In this document: in pieces, positions 7,575 to 15,678 of the stretch
Layout of the letters: each line of letters begins with the position of its first letter
Position numbering within the stretch: position 1 is the first letter of the stretch
Origin: Spirochaetota bacterium
GTDB lineage: Bacteria > Spirochaetota > UBA4802 > JAFGJZ01
Assembly: GCA_022704645.1 (NCBI GenBank)
Contig: JAKJGA010000002.1
Location: forward strand, 1-29,620
Reading direction: 5' to 3'
DNA: 29,620 nt
The notes under the pieces: generated by a model
The model's database searches: none
The model's input: only the letters and a program-made list of their open reading frames with translations
What the model was told of the DNA's origin: nothing
Program-made: the position numbers and the translations under genes

Positions 7575-9233
7575 ATGAAATATCTTATAACGCTTTTTCT
7601 ATTTATCGCTTTTGCAGCTGATACAGAAGCTAAAGATCTGGCGGCAATAGAATACAAGATAGATAATCCCGATTCATCCTTTACCAGAGAAACAGGCAGG
7701 GATTATGCAAAGCTCATCGCAATTTCAGCTAATGTAACCAAAGGCTTGAACATATACAACCCTTTTCAGCTCGAAAAGGACATAGCAGGAATGGGTATAT
7801 ACCCGGAAAGAAATCTTACTCTCGAAAATCTTTCAGCACTATGCGCTACCAGATACATCAACTACGCTGTAAGCGGAAAGCTTTATAAAGTATCAAAGGG
7901 ATTCAAATCGGAAAGTATACTCTATTCAGCAGACACCAAAAGCATTATTTCAAGATCGAGCTCAACAGCCGCAACAATCAATGAACTCGCCGGAAAAGAT
8001 GCATTAAAACTTTTTTCATTCATCAAAAACAAGCCCTCTGTAAAAGAAAAGCAAACTAAAACAATTGCTCTTCTTCTTGATTCTTCATACAATATGAACG
8101 AGGAATTACCGGAAACAAAAGAAGCAATAAAGGATTTCGCTCTCAGTATTTTTTCCGACTATCCCGGAAGCACAATTTTTCTGCTACCCTATAATAATAA
8201 AACTCCTCTTCGTTCAATAGAGTCTCCTGCTAGCAGTCTGATTTCTATAGAAGCATTACTTTCAAAAATCAAACTTAACGGCGGAAACGATGATGCCTCA
8301 TTTACAAACGCACTGAATTTTGCCGTTGAAAACATGAGATGGAATAAGACTTCTGATAATTCAATATTCATAATATCAAACTCATCTTTCAAGGATTCTT
8401 TGAACGCGTCGAGATATGCAAGAAGAGCGGCTAACAAAAAAATAGCAATCAACTGCATGATACTCGGAAAAACAACCGGAAATGATTCTATAAATTATTC
8501 AAGATTATCCGACATGTCTCGCGGATTCTCGGCGGATATTTCCTACCGTCAGACGCTGTATGACATTAAAGGAAAAGATTTCTATCTATATTACGAACGT
8601 GCAAGATTATTCGAAGGTGCTTCAGACGAAAAATACTGGCAGAACGGTCTTTTCAAATATCCTCAGAAAAAACGTTTCGGTTATGCAAAAGGTCCGGGAT
8701 TCGCCGACGAGATTTTTGTAAAAAAAGGCAGCAGCATCAATCCGTATAACATGTCGGAATATTACCGCAGAAATGGTGAACGAAGATTCATTAACGCAAA
8801 AAATGTCGAATCGAATATCCGTAAAGCTATCCTCAGTTTCAAACAAACTTCGGTGGAGACTCATACTAAAAGTAAACTAGCGCGGGTTCTCGTTTCGCAG
8901 GGCGGCATTTCTTTATGGATAGATGTTTACGACAATGATTCGCTTGATTTTTTCACAAAAAAGAGAAATCTCGGATATTCACTCCCTCTCGGTGTAATCA
9001 TTCAGCAAAAAAAAGATGAACCTTACGGATTCACTTTCAATCCCTATAAATATGTAACAGTTTTCAGCGGAGAATTTATTCCGGAATCGGTTAAAATTTC
9101 ACTTCCCGATATCGCTAAAAACCCAAAAAAATATATGGCTGGAAGCTTCATGAATCCTTCTCTGTGGTTTGTTGAAGTTAAAGTTGAAGAAGTCCGCATC
9201 ATTGAGTCCGGCGATGATGTGCGCGGCGGGTAA
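7575..9233 (+). CDS. Exported protein with von Willebrand factor A-like domain
   Basis: A signal peptide (residues 1-19) precedes a mixed alpha/beta region of unknown family (20-155). A vWA-like domain (about 160-310) follows: a hydrophobic strand leads into D169-S-S-Y-N173, a degenerate MIDAS where DxSxS is usual. It then shows an alternating helix/strand pattern with a second strand IFIISNSSF near 275. The C-terminal 240 residues are unrecognised. vWA domains mediate metal-dependent protein binding, and the protein is probably periplasmic or surface-located. A GGGG ribosome-binding site overlaps the stop of the glgD-like gene, so the two are likely co-transcribed, though a functional link is not evident. 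Confidence 0.7.
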   Translation: MKYLITLFLFIAFAADTEAKDLAAIEYKIDNPDSSFTRETGRDYAKLIAISANVTKGLNIYNPFQLEKDIAGMGIYPERNLTLENLSALCATRYINYAVSGKLYKVSKGFKSESILYSADTKSIISRSSSTAATINELAGKDALKLFSFIKNKPSVKEKQTKTIALLLDSSYNMNEELPETKEAIKDFALSIFSDYPGSTIFLLPYNNKTPLRSIESPASSLISIEALLSKIKLNGGNDDASFTNALNFAVENMRWNKTSDNSIFIISNSSFKDSLNASRYARRAANKKIAINCMILGKTTGNDSINYSRLSDMSRGFSADISYRQTLYDIKGKDFYLYYERARLFEGASDEKYWQNGLFKYPQKKRFGYAKGPGFADEIFVKKGSSINPYNMSEYYRRNGERRFINAKNVESNIRKAILSFKQTSVETHTKSKLARVLVSQGGISLWIDVYDNDSLDFFTKKRNLGYSLPLGVIIQQKKDEPYGFTFNPYKYVTVFSGEFIPESVKISLPDIAKNPKKYMAGSFMNPSLWFVEVKVEEVRIIESGDDVRGG

Positions 9234-9240
9234 AAATATC

Positions 9241-9269
9241 TTTACAGACAAAATGATTTCTGTTAATCT
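9241..9269 (+). promoter_or_regulatory. Possible promoter of the surface beta-barrel protein gene
   Basis: TTTACA (9241-9246), a 17-nt spacer and TAATCT (9264-9269) lie in the 48-nt gap, followed by a GGAG ribosome-binding site. The boxes are imperfect, and read-through from the preceding gene would also serve. Confidence 0.35.
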
Positions 9270-9281
9270 TATGGAGAAATT

Positions 9282-10517
9282 ATGAAAAAGTTTTTTTTAT
9301 GTTTATTCATCACCTTTCTTTATGCCTCTCTTTATCCGCAAACACCGGTTAAGGCAATTGTATATTCATTCCAAAATCAGACAGAACAGCAGAAATATTC
9401 ATACTTTTCGGAAATACTTCCTCAGAGTGTCTCAAAAGAGCTTACACGGCTTAACTACTTAACAGAAAGAGAAAGTGCTTCAATTCATCCTGATTCCGCA
9501 ACTTCTGAGGAATATGCTGAAAAATTAAAAAAAATATCAGAAGAAAAAAACGCTGATTATGTTATTACCGGTTCATTTGCAGTATCAGGAAAAAACCTTA
9601 CAGCAAAATCGCATATTTATATCAGAAGAACCGGACGCATTTTTGAATTTTCATCAGAACAGGAAACCGGTCCTTATATCTCAAAAATAGTTAATGATAT
9701 ATCGGAAAAAACAGCATACTACATTGACAGATACATTCCGAGAATGACTGAAGAGCCTGAATTTGATCCTAAAAGCAGAAAATTTGAAAAAAAAGGTTTT
9801 GTAAAACTTACTGCAAAGAAAGAAGATTCAGTAATTTACTACACTACCGATCAATCGACACCAGACCCTGAAAAAAACAAAACTACAAAGAAATATTCCG
9901 AGCCGATTCTAATTGATAAAAAAACAACTATAAAAGCCATTGCTGTACGCGAAGGATGGTTCCCTTCTTCAGTTGCCAGCGAACAATACTCTCTAACGAA
10001 TCAATATTCCAAACTGCATATAATTTTCTCGGCCGGCATTCCTGTTTTCACAGGTGACTGGGCAAAGGAATTGAGCCGAAATGATAACCGGACTTTTTCA
10101 GTTAAATTTGATTTAGGTCTCACAGATAATACCTTTTTTCGTCTAGCTTTTAATTCAATCGCTGCAAAACCAGACGACAGCTCGCTTGGAATAAAATACA
10201 ATCTTTACGGCGGGTCAATCGGACTCGCATATCAGTTTAAATTCGGAGAATATGTCAGACTTAAACCTCATGCTGGTGCAGGATGGTTTTACGGATACAT
10301 GTCTCCGGATGACGGTTTTACAAAATCGCTTTTTGTAAAACCAAAAGACGCAGGCGACAGCACCGACGGCTTCTACGGAGAGCTTTCACTTTCTGCCGGA
10401 ATAGCGGTAGGACACGTTGAATTCGGAGTAATAGCGGCTTATTCTTATTATCAGCTTGAACATGATGATGACATGAATATTCACAGTTATTCTTTTTACA
10501 CAGCACTTAGATTCTGA
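9282..10517 (+). CDS. Three-part outer-membrane protein: CsgG/TolB-like, chitobiase-C-like, beta-barrel
   Basis: This 411-aa protein has a signal peptide (about 1-19, ending LYP). Residues 25-160 resemble the CsgG/FlgT/TolB-N alpha/beta fold, with the pattern VKAIVYSFQNQT and ADYVITGSFAVSGKNLTAKSHI-type strands. Residues 165-235 match a chitobiase/hexosaminidase C-terminal Ig-like domain, seen as VIYYTTDQSTPDP followed by KAIAVREGWFPSS. Residues 243-411 form amphipathic strands ending in an aromatic residue (F411), as in small outer-membrane barrels. I infer a barrel-anchored protein displaying two small domains in the periplasm or outside. The function is unknown. It follows the vWA gene and ends just before the clpB promoter. 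Confidence 0.75.
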   Translation: MKKFFLCLFITFLYASLYPQTPVKAIVYSFQNQTEQQKYSYFSEILPQSVSKELTRLNYLTERESASIHPDSATSEEYAEKLKKISEEKNADYVITGSFAVSGKNLTAKSHIYIRRTGRIFEFSSEQETGPYISKIVNDISEKTAYYIDRYIPRMTEEPEFDPKSRKFEKKGFVKLTAKKEDSVIYYTTDQSTPDPEKNKTTKKYSEPILIDKKTTIKAIAVREGWFPSSVASEQYSLTNQYSKLHIIFSAGIPVFTGDWAKELSRNDNRTFSVKFDLGLTDNTFFRLAFNSIAAKPDDSSLGIKYNLYGGSIGLAYQFKFGEYVRLKPHAGAGWFYGYMSPDDGFTKSLFVKPKDAGDSTDGFYGELSLSAGIAVGHVEFGVIAAYSYYQLEHDDDMNIHSYSFYTALRF

Positions 10518-10525
10518 CAAAGCAA

Positions 10526-10554
10526 TTGACGTTTTTCAAAACAGTCTGTATAAT
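10526..10554 (+). promoter_or_regulatory. Strong sigma70 promoter of clpB
   Basis: TTGACG (10526-10531), a 17-nt spacer and a perfect TATAAT (10549-10554) are present. The predicted start near 10561 falls on the first base of the hairpin that fills the leader. No CIRCE element or sigma32-type boxes are seen. Confidence 0.8.
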
Positions 10555-10560
10555 TATATA

Positions 10561-10587
10561 AAAAGCTCTCCTCTCGGGGAGCTTTTT
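10561..10587 (+). terminator. Hairpin plus T-run in the clpB leader (terminator or attenuator-like)
   Basis: The arms AAAAGCTCTCC (10561-10571) and GGGGAGCTTTT (10576-10586) pair over 11 positions, with one T-G pair and a TCTC loop, followed by TTTTT then ATA. It has the form of an intrinsic terminator for the preceding gene. Yet it lies downstream of the clpB promoter, within the first 30 nt of the clpB transcript, and ends 3 nt before the AAGGGG ribosome-binding site. It may therefore attenuate or thermally gate clpB. Confidence 0.7.
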
Positions 10588-10603
10588 ATAAAGGGGATGC
10601 CTC

Positions 10604-13189
10604 ATGAGAATGGATAAACTTACGATTAAAGCTCAGGAAATAATTGCAGATGCACAGGAAACTGCTACAAAAAACAATAACCACGAAATACAGCCGATTC
10701 ACCTTCTATCTGCGGCAGTGAACCAGAAAGGCGGTATCTTTCAGTCATTATCTCAAATTATTGGAGCTTCAACTCAGTTAATATCTGAAGAAGTTGATAA
10801 ATACATTTCAAAATTACCGAAACAAATCGGAGCCGGTCCCGGCGGCGGACAGATGTCGCAGAAGATGAATGAAGTTCTAAGCAGCGCATGGGATGAAGCG
10901 CAGAAACTGAAAGACGAATATCTGAGCAGTGAACACATCATTATCGGTCTTTCCGCAATTAAAGATACACCCGCGCATTCAATACTTTCATCGCATGGAT
11001 TCACGAAAGATAATATTCTGCGCGCGCTTTCGGAAATCAGAGGTTCAAAACGCGTAACCGACGAGAATGCCGAAGACCGCTACAAGTCACTTGAAAAATA
11101 TGCAAAGGATTTAACTAAGCTTGTTCAAACCGGCAAACTTGATCCGGTAATTGGCCGCGATGAAGAGATCAGACGCGTAATGCAGGTTTTAACACGACGG
11201 ACAAAGAACAATCCCGTACTCATCGGCGAGCCCGGGGTCGGTAAAACCGCCATCGTTGAAGGTCTTGCTCAAAGAATCGTTGCGGGAGATGTACCTGAAA
11301 ATCTCAAGGGCAAACGCCTAATGTCCCTTGACATGGGGGCACTGATAGCAGGCGCTAAATTCCGCGGTGAATTTGAAGAAAGACTTAAAGCTGTTATTGA
11401 TGAGGTTGAAGAGAGTGAAAATACAGTAATTCTTTTTATAGATGAAATGCATACGCTTATTGGAGCCGGTGCCGCAGAAGGTTCAGTTGACGCTTCGAAT
11501 ATGCTGAAGCCTGCTCTCGCAAGAGGCGAGCTCCGCTGTATCGGCGCGACAACATTAAACGAATATCAGAAGTATATTGAAAAAGATAAAGCTCTTGAGC
11601 GGCGCTTTCAACCCGTATACGCTTCCGAACCGTCAGTTGATGACACCATCGCAATTCTCAGAGGTTTAAAGGAAAAATATGAAGTTCATCACGGAGTTAG
11701 AATCGCGGATTCGGCAGTAGTTGCCGCCGCAATTTTATCAGACAGATATATTACAAACAGATTCCTTCCCGACAAGGCGGTTGACCTGATTGATGAAGCG
11801 GCATCATTAATAAAGATGGAAATTGATTCCATGCCTCTAGAAATTGATGAAATAGAACGCAAAATCCGTCAGCTTACAATTGAAAAGGAAGCTGTAAAAA
11901 AAGAAACCGACAAGGCAAGTAAAACTCATCTCGATAAAATCAATGAAGAACTTGCAAATCTTAATGAGAAAAAAAACATCCTAGCATCTCATTGGCGCAA
12001 AGAAAAGGAAATCATTTCTTCAATCAGAAGAGCAAAAAGCGATATCGAGTCATTGAGACTCGAAGAACAGAAGCTTGAACGCGAAGGCAATCTTAATAAA
12101 GTAGCCGAAATACGTTACGGTAAAATCGTTGAACTCGAAAAGTTTCTCACCCTTCAGCAGTACGCACTCGCCGATGTTCAAAAAGAACAAAAACTACTGA
12201 AAGAAGAAGTAACGGAAGAAGAAATTGCATCCATTGTTTCACGATGGACAGGCATTCCGGTAAATAAAATGCTTGAGGGTGAAAAAGAGAAACTTATCAG
12301 GATGGAAAAAATACTCGAGCATCGTGTTGTAGGCCAGCATGCGGCTATCAGCGCACTCTCCGATGCAGTTAGAAGATCCCGTTCGGGTCTTCAGGATCCG
12401 AGCAAACCGATTGGTTCGTTCATATTCCTTGGTCCTACAGGCGTTGGTAAGACTGAAACTGCGAAGGCAATCGCGGAATTTCTATTTAATGACGAGAAGG
12501 CAGTTGTCAGAATAGACATGAGCGAATACATGGAAAAGCATGCAGTCGCAAGACTCATCGGTGCTCCTCCGGGATATGTCGGTTACGATGAAGGCGGACA
12601 GCTTACTGAGGCAATCAGAAGAAGGCCTTACGCGGTTGTGCTTTTTGATGAAATCGAGAAAGCTCATTCTGATATTTTCAACATATTCCTTCAGCTTCTT
12701 GATGAAGGTCATCTTACTGATTCAAAGGGAAGAAATGTTGATTTCAAAAACACATTGATCATCATGACTTCCAATATCGGAACGTCTTATATTTCAGATA
12801 CAACAATAAAAGAAGAAGAACGCTATGCCGGAGTCGAACAGGAACTCAAGATGAAATTCAAACCGGAGTTTCTGAACAGGGTAGATGAAACTATTATTTT
12901 TAATCCTCTGTCTAAAGACAATATCGGAGATATAGTCAAGCTTCAGCTTTCCGAATTCGCTTCCAGGATCAAGAAGAGCCATGGAATAGAAATGGAAATA
13001 ACATCCAAGGCTCTCAAATATCTGTCTGAAAACGGGTATGATCCGAATTTCGGAGCGAGACCTCTCAAGCGTCTTATTCAGAAAGAAGTATTAAACAAAC
13101 TTTCTGTAAAAATACTTTCGGGCGAAATACTGCCTGAACATAAAATTAAAATTGACTTCGCCGACGAAATTACTATAAAGAGCCAATGA
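10604..13189 (+). CDS. clpB: ATP-dependent disaggregase ClpB
   Basis: The protein is 861 aa, the family length. It contains the Clp N domain (about 4-148), a first AAA+ module with Walker A GEPGVGKT (208-215) and Walker B LFIDEMHT, the coiled-coil middle domain that separates ClpB from ClpA/C (about 405-525), and a second AAA+ module with GPTGVGKT and LFDEIEKAH, then the Clp D2-small domain. ClpB works with DnaK to dissolve protein aggregates in the cytoplasm. AAGGGG lies 7 nt before the ATG, and an in-frame ATG at 10610 is an alternative start. Its own strong promoter and a leader hairpin control it. Its stop overlaps the start of the lipoprotein gene. Confidence 0.97.
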   Translation: MRMDKLTIKAQEIIADAQETATKNNNHEIQPIHLLSAAVNQKGGIFQSLSQIIGASTQLISEEVDKYISKLPKQIGAGPGGGQMSQKMNEVLSSAWDEAQKLKDEYLSSEHIIIGLSAIKDTPAHSILSSHGFTKDNILRALSEIRGSKRVTDENAEDRYKSLEKYAKDLTKLVQTGKLDPVIGRDEEIRRVMQVLTRRTKNNPVLIGEPGVGKTAIVEGLAQRIVAGDVPENLKGKRLMSLDMGALIAGAKFRGEFEERLKAVIDEVEESENTVILFIDEMHTLIGAGAAEGSVDASNMLKPALARGELRCIGATTLNEYQKYIEKDKALERRFQPVYASEPSVDDTIAILRGLKEKYEVHHGVRIADSAVVAAAILSDRYITNRFLPDKAVDLIDEAASLIKMEIDSMPLEIDEIERKIRQLTIEKEAVKKETDKASKTHLDKINEELANLNEKKNILASHWRKEKEIISSIRRAKSDIESLRLEEQKLEREGNLNKVAEIRYGKIVELEKFLTLQQYALADVQKEQKLLKEEVTEEEIASIVSRWTGIPVNKMLEGEKEKLIRMEKILEHRVVGQHAAISALSDAVRRSRSGLQDPSKPIGSFIFLGPTGVGKTETAKAIAEFLFNDEKAVVRIDMSEYMEKHAVARLIGAPPGYVGYDEGGQLTEAIRRRPYAVVLFDEIEKAHSDIFNIFLQLLDEGHLTDSKGRNVDFKNTLIIMTSNIGTSYISDTTIKEEERYAGVEQELKMKFKPEFLNRVDETIIFNPLSKDNIGDIVKLQLSEFASRIKKSHGIEMEITSKALKYLSENGYDPNFGARPLKRLIQKEVLNKLSVKILSGEILPEHKIKIDFADEITIKSQ

Positions 13190-13794
13190 AGTCATGTAAA
13201 CAATTAAGCTCTGCGGGATTATTTCTGTTTTTTCTTCTGTCATTTTCAGGATGCTCCGAAGAAAAATTTGCTCCCGCAGAGTTCGATCCCATAATTAAAC
13301 TTAATGCTACGGTTAAGCAAAACCAAAGCTCATTTGTTTTTGATAATAAAGCATCCTTCAACATACCTTCAGGAATGGAACCTGTAACAGGCAAACTTCT
13401 CATTGAAGCGAAAAATGCTGTCAAAAAAAACGAAACAGAAAAATTCCAATCTGAGATCAGAAACGTATGGATTGATAAAAAAGAAAATATCCTGATGGTC
13501 TTATCCGTTCCTTCTTATTTTTCTGATAAAGATGATTTTACTCTTTCAAATGATATAATACAAAATTACAAAGATAATATTGCAGGATCAAAAGTGCACA
13601 GGGATTTCACCTCTTCGGGTGATTTCAACATTCTTCAGGTAGCTGTCGAAATCCGGAGCATAATTTTGTATAAATTCATAATATACTCGCCGGAATTCAA
13701 AATGGAACTTTCATTTATAATACAGAAAGAAAATTTTTTCAAAAACAGATCTCAAATCAGCAACATAATAGAATCCGTTCAGCTTCAAAGATAA
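13186..13794 (+). CDS. Putative lipoprotein coupled to clpB
   Basis: This is a 202-aa protein. The N-terminus is a lipoprotein signal: a short basic start, the hydrophobic LFLFFLLSF, then a lipobox FSGC with the lipidated Cys near residue 23. The mature part is charged and strand-rich, and I recognise no family. Its ATG overlaps the clpB stop in an ATGA, which implies translational coupling to the disaggregase and therefore expression under protein stress (inference). The 3' end overlaps the convergent radC by 10 nt. Confidence 0.75.
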   Translation: MKSCKQLSSAGLFLFFLLSFSGCSEEKFAPAEFDPIIKLNATVKQNQSSFVFDNKASFNIPSGMEPVTGKLLIEAKNAVKKNETEKFQSEIRNVWIDKKENILMVLSVPSYFSDKDDFTLSNDIIQNYKDNIAGSKVHRDFTSSGDFNILQVAVEIRSIILYKFIIYSPEFKMELSFIIQKENFFKNRSQISNIIESVQLQR

Positions 13795-14450
13795 CCCTCT
13801 TCTTTCATGCTTAAGAATGAATCTTCACAGACAATGAGATGGTCGAGAAGAGGTATTCCGACAATTTCTCCGGCATTCATAAGACGCTTTGTCGCCCGGA
13901 GATCCTCTTCGGACGGCTTCAAAGAACCTGACGGATGGTTGTGAGCGACGATAATCGAACTCGCCGATTCTTTAATCGCCTCTCTAAATATTTCTCTTGG
14001 ATGAATTATCGTCTGTGTAACTGTCCCACGCGAGATGGAAGAAAATTTTAAGACCTGATTTCTGTTATTTAGATTTATTACCATAAATTCTTCCTGAGGG
14101 AGACAAGATGAATGCGGCAGCAGATATTTCCAAACCTTGTACGGTGTATCTATAATTTCACCGATATTTTTTCCGTTTGTTATTCGTCTTCCCATTTCAA
14201 GAGCGCATTGAATTCTTACTGCCTTTGCAAAACCGACACCTTTAAGCATTGCTAGCTCACGAAGACCGGATTTCCGGATTCCATGAAGCCCCCTGCACTT
14301 GTTGTAAACATCAGCCGCAAGGTTTATCACATTTTTTCCGCTTGTACCTGTATTTAAAATTACCGCAATCAGTTCAATATCAGACAGGGTTTTTACTTCA
14401 CATCCGTTAAAACATTTCTGCATCGGCAAATGAACATTTGATTGATCCAT
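13785..14450 (-). CDS. radC: RadC family JAMM/MPN-domain protein
   Basis: The protein is 221 aa, the normal length for RadC. The N-terminal half contains a helix-hairpin-helix-like segment (about 58-80, LAMLKGVGFAKAVRI). The C-terminal half is the JAMM metalloprotease-like domain with the zinc motif H170-N-H172-P-S-G-x7-D183 and an upstream Glu (E120/E121). Despite the name, a direct DNA-repair role is doubtful, and members are often linked to mobile elements. An AAGGAG ribosome-binding site fixes the start. The first residues are atypical, because the usual PREKL-type start of RadC is replaced by a Cys-containing stretch. It is divergent from coaX. Confidence 0.93.
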   Translation of the reverse strand: MDQSNVHLPMQKCFNGCEVKTLSDIELIAVILNTGTSGKNVINLAADVYNKCRGLHGIRKSGLRELAMLKGVGFAKAVRIQCALEMGRRITNGKNIGEIIDTPYKVWKYLLPHSSCLPQEEFMVINLNNRNQVLKFSSISRGTVTQTIIHPREIFREAIKESASSIIVAHNHPSGSLKPSEEDLRATKRLMNAGEIVGIPLLDHLIVCEDSFLSMKEEGYL

Positions 14451-14467
14451 ACCAACTCCTTTTTATT

Positions 14468-14496
14468 TTGACAAATCTACTACCTTATACGAAAAT
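14468..14496 (+). promoter_or_regulatory. Probable coaX promoter
   Basis: A perfect TTGACA (14468-14473) with a 17-nt spacer leads to GAAAAT (14491-14496), a weak -10 box. The expected transcript start (about 14503) lies only a few bases before the coaX ATG at 14507, and no ribosome-binding site is present. Confidence 0.45.
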
Positions 14497-14506
14497 AATT
14501 TCAATT

Positions 14507-15244
14507 ATGGACAAAAAAAATGAATTAATTTGCCTTGATATTGGAAATACCAACACTAAATGCGCTGTTTTTACAGAGTACGGCGAAGAAAGTCTTTTCC
14601 TATCATCAAAAAACAGCGATTTAGCCCAGATGCTTGAAAATCTCCCTAAAATAAAGTTTCTGGCTTATTCCTGTGTTAATCCTTTATTTGAAGAAAGTGT
14701 AATTTCATTCTGTGAGAATAATAAGATAACCATGCTGAAAATAAGCGATATGCTTCATCTTGGATTTACAAGCATGTACAATTCAACAGCCGGAGCAGAC
14801 AGACTTGCGAACGCAGCAGCAGCTTCAGAAATTTTCCCGGAAGATAATGTCATAATTGTAGATGCAGGAAGCGCAATAAACATTGAAGTTATAGAATCCT
14901 CTGTCTTCAAAGGCGGTGTGATACTCCCGGGTATATGCACGGCATTTGCCGCTCTCATCGAAAAAACTGCAATGCTGAAAAAACTCAAATATTCCAGGCC
15001 TTCATCTGTAATCGGACAAAACAGCTCCGAAAATATATCATCCGGAATTTTTTACGGAACAATCGGTGCGATAAAATACATTCTTGACGAAATAAGCCGT
15101 GAAAGCGGAAAAACATATAAGGTCGTTCTAACTGGCGAAGACGCTGAACTGATAAGCGGATCAATCGATTCGTATCTGACCGACAGATTATTTACACTCA
15201 GGGGAATTAAATTTCTTGCTGATAAAAATCTAATTAATATTTAA
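14507..15244 (+). CDS. coaX: Type III pantothenate kinase CoaX
   Basis: The start is placed at ATG 14507 (245 aa) because family similarity begins there and the 23 extra residues from an upstream ATG at 14438 would cover the promoter and resemble no family member. Motifs are DIGNTN (11-16, phosphate loop), GADR (96-99) and DAGSA (119-123, normally DxGTA), followed by GGVILPGI. CoaX catalyses the first step of coenzyme A synthesis, ATP plus pantothenate to 4'-phosphopantothenate, and is insensitive to CoA feedback. The reading frame is complete and ends in TAA 10 nt before the zinc-ribbon/TM2 gene. The absence of a ribosome-binding site suggests leaderless translation. Confidence 0.93.
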   Translation: MDKKNELICLDIGNTNTKCAVFTEYGEESLFLSSKNSDLAQMLENLPKIKFLAYSCVNPLFEESVISFCENNKITMLKISDMLHLGFTSMYNSTAGADRLANAAAASEIFPEDNVIIVDAGSAINIEVIESSVFKGGVILPGICTAFAALIEKTAMLKKLKYSRPSSVIGQNSSENISSGIFYGTIGAIKYILDEISRESGKTYKVVLTGEDAELISGSIDSYLTDRLFTLRGIKFLADKNLINI

Positions 15245-15254
15245 CGGGGTCAAC

Positions 15255-15638
15255 ATGTTTTGCAGAGAATGCGGAAAACAAATTTCAAATAATGCTTCCA
15301 TTTGCCCGGGTTGCGGAGTAAGTGCCGGAAACGGATCAAACTTCTGCCCGGCATGCGCCTCTGAACTGGAACCCGGTTCAGAATTCTGTCGAAAATGCGG
15401 AACAAAATTACTCAAAGCAACAAGATCAAAGCTTGCCGCGGGTCTCCTTGGTATCTTTTTAGGAAGCTGGGGAATTCACAGATTCTATCTCGGTTATATA
15501 AACATATGAATAATACAAATAGTCGTGACGTTTATCACTTGCGGAGTCGGCGGATTATGGGGCTTCATCGAAGGAATACTTATACTTTGCGGAAACACTA
15601 TTACAACTGATTCTGAAGGCAATCCGCTTAGTGAATGA
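15255..15638 (+). pseudogene. Double zinc-ribbon/TM2-domain protein interrupted by one in-frame TGA
   Basis: The frame opens after a GGGG ribosome-binding site. It encodes two zinc ribbons (C3, C6, C17, C20 and C31, C34, C45, C48) and then a TM2 domain starting SKLAAGLLGIFLGSWGIHRFYLG. It stops at TGA 15507-15509, in the turn between the two membrane helices. The same frame continues without other stops for 42 codons with the rest of TM2: IIQIVVTF, then GGLWGFIEGILIL, then the family ending EGNPLSE, to TGA 15636-15638. TM2 proteins commonly have Gly at the interrupted position (GIxIIQ), so one GGA-to-TGA change explains it. It is a fresh nonsense mutation, a sequencing error, or a readthrough case. 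Intact, it would be a 127-aa inner-membrane protein. Confidence 0.85.
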
Positions 15639-15666
15639 CAGACTGCAAAAGCAGTCTTCATTCACT
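15630..15666. terminator. Long hairpin between convergent genes
   Basis: AGTGAATGA (15630-15638), a bulged C, AGACTGC (15640-15646), an AAAA loop, GCAGTCT (15651-15657) and TCATTCACT (15658-15666) form a 16-bp stem with one bulge. The left arm includes the TM2-gene stop codon. No T-run follows on either strand, so it may be a weak bidirectional terminator or a 3'-end stabiliser for both convergent messages. Confidence 0.6.
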
Positions 15667-15678
15667 AAACAAACTTAC

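Noticed and set aside
10526..10603. CIRCE/HrcA operator for clpB
   Set aside because: The hairpin arms read AAAAGCTC/GAGCTTTT with a 4-nt loop, not TTAGCACTC-N9-GAGTGCTAA.
14438..14506. N-terminal extension of CoaX from ATG 14438
   Set aside because: The added residues overlap radC and the coaX promoter and do not resemble the CoaX N-terminus, which begins just before DIGNTN.
15507..15509. UGA decoded as glycine (SR1/Gracilibacteria code) or selenocysteine
   Set aside because: TGA terminates many intact genes in the window, the expected residue is Gly rather than Cys/Sec, and I found no SECIS-like hairpin right after the codon.
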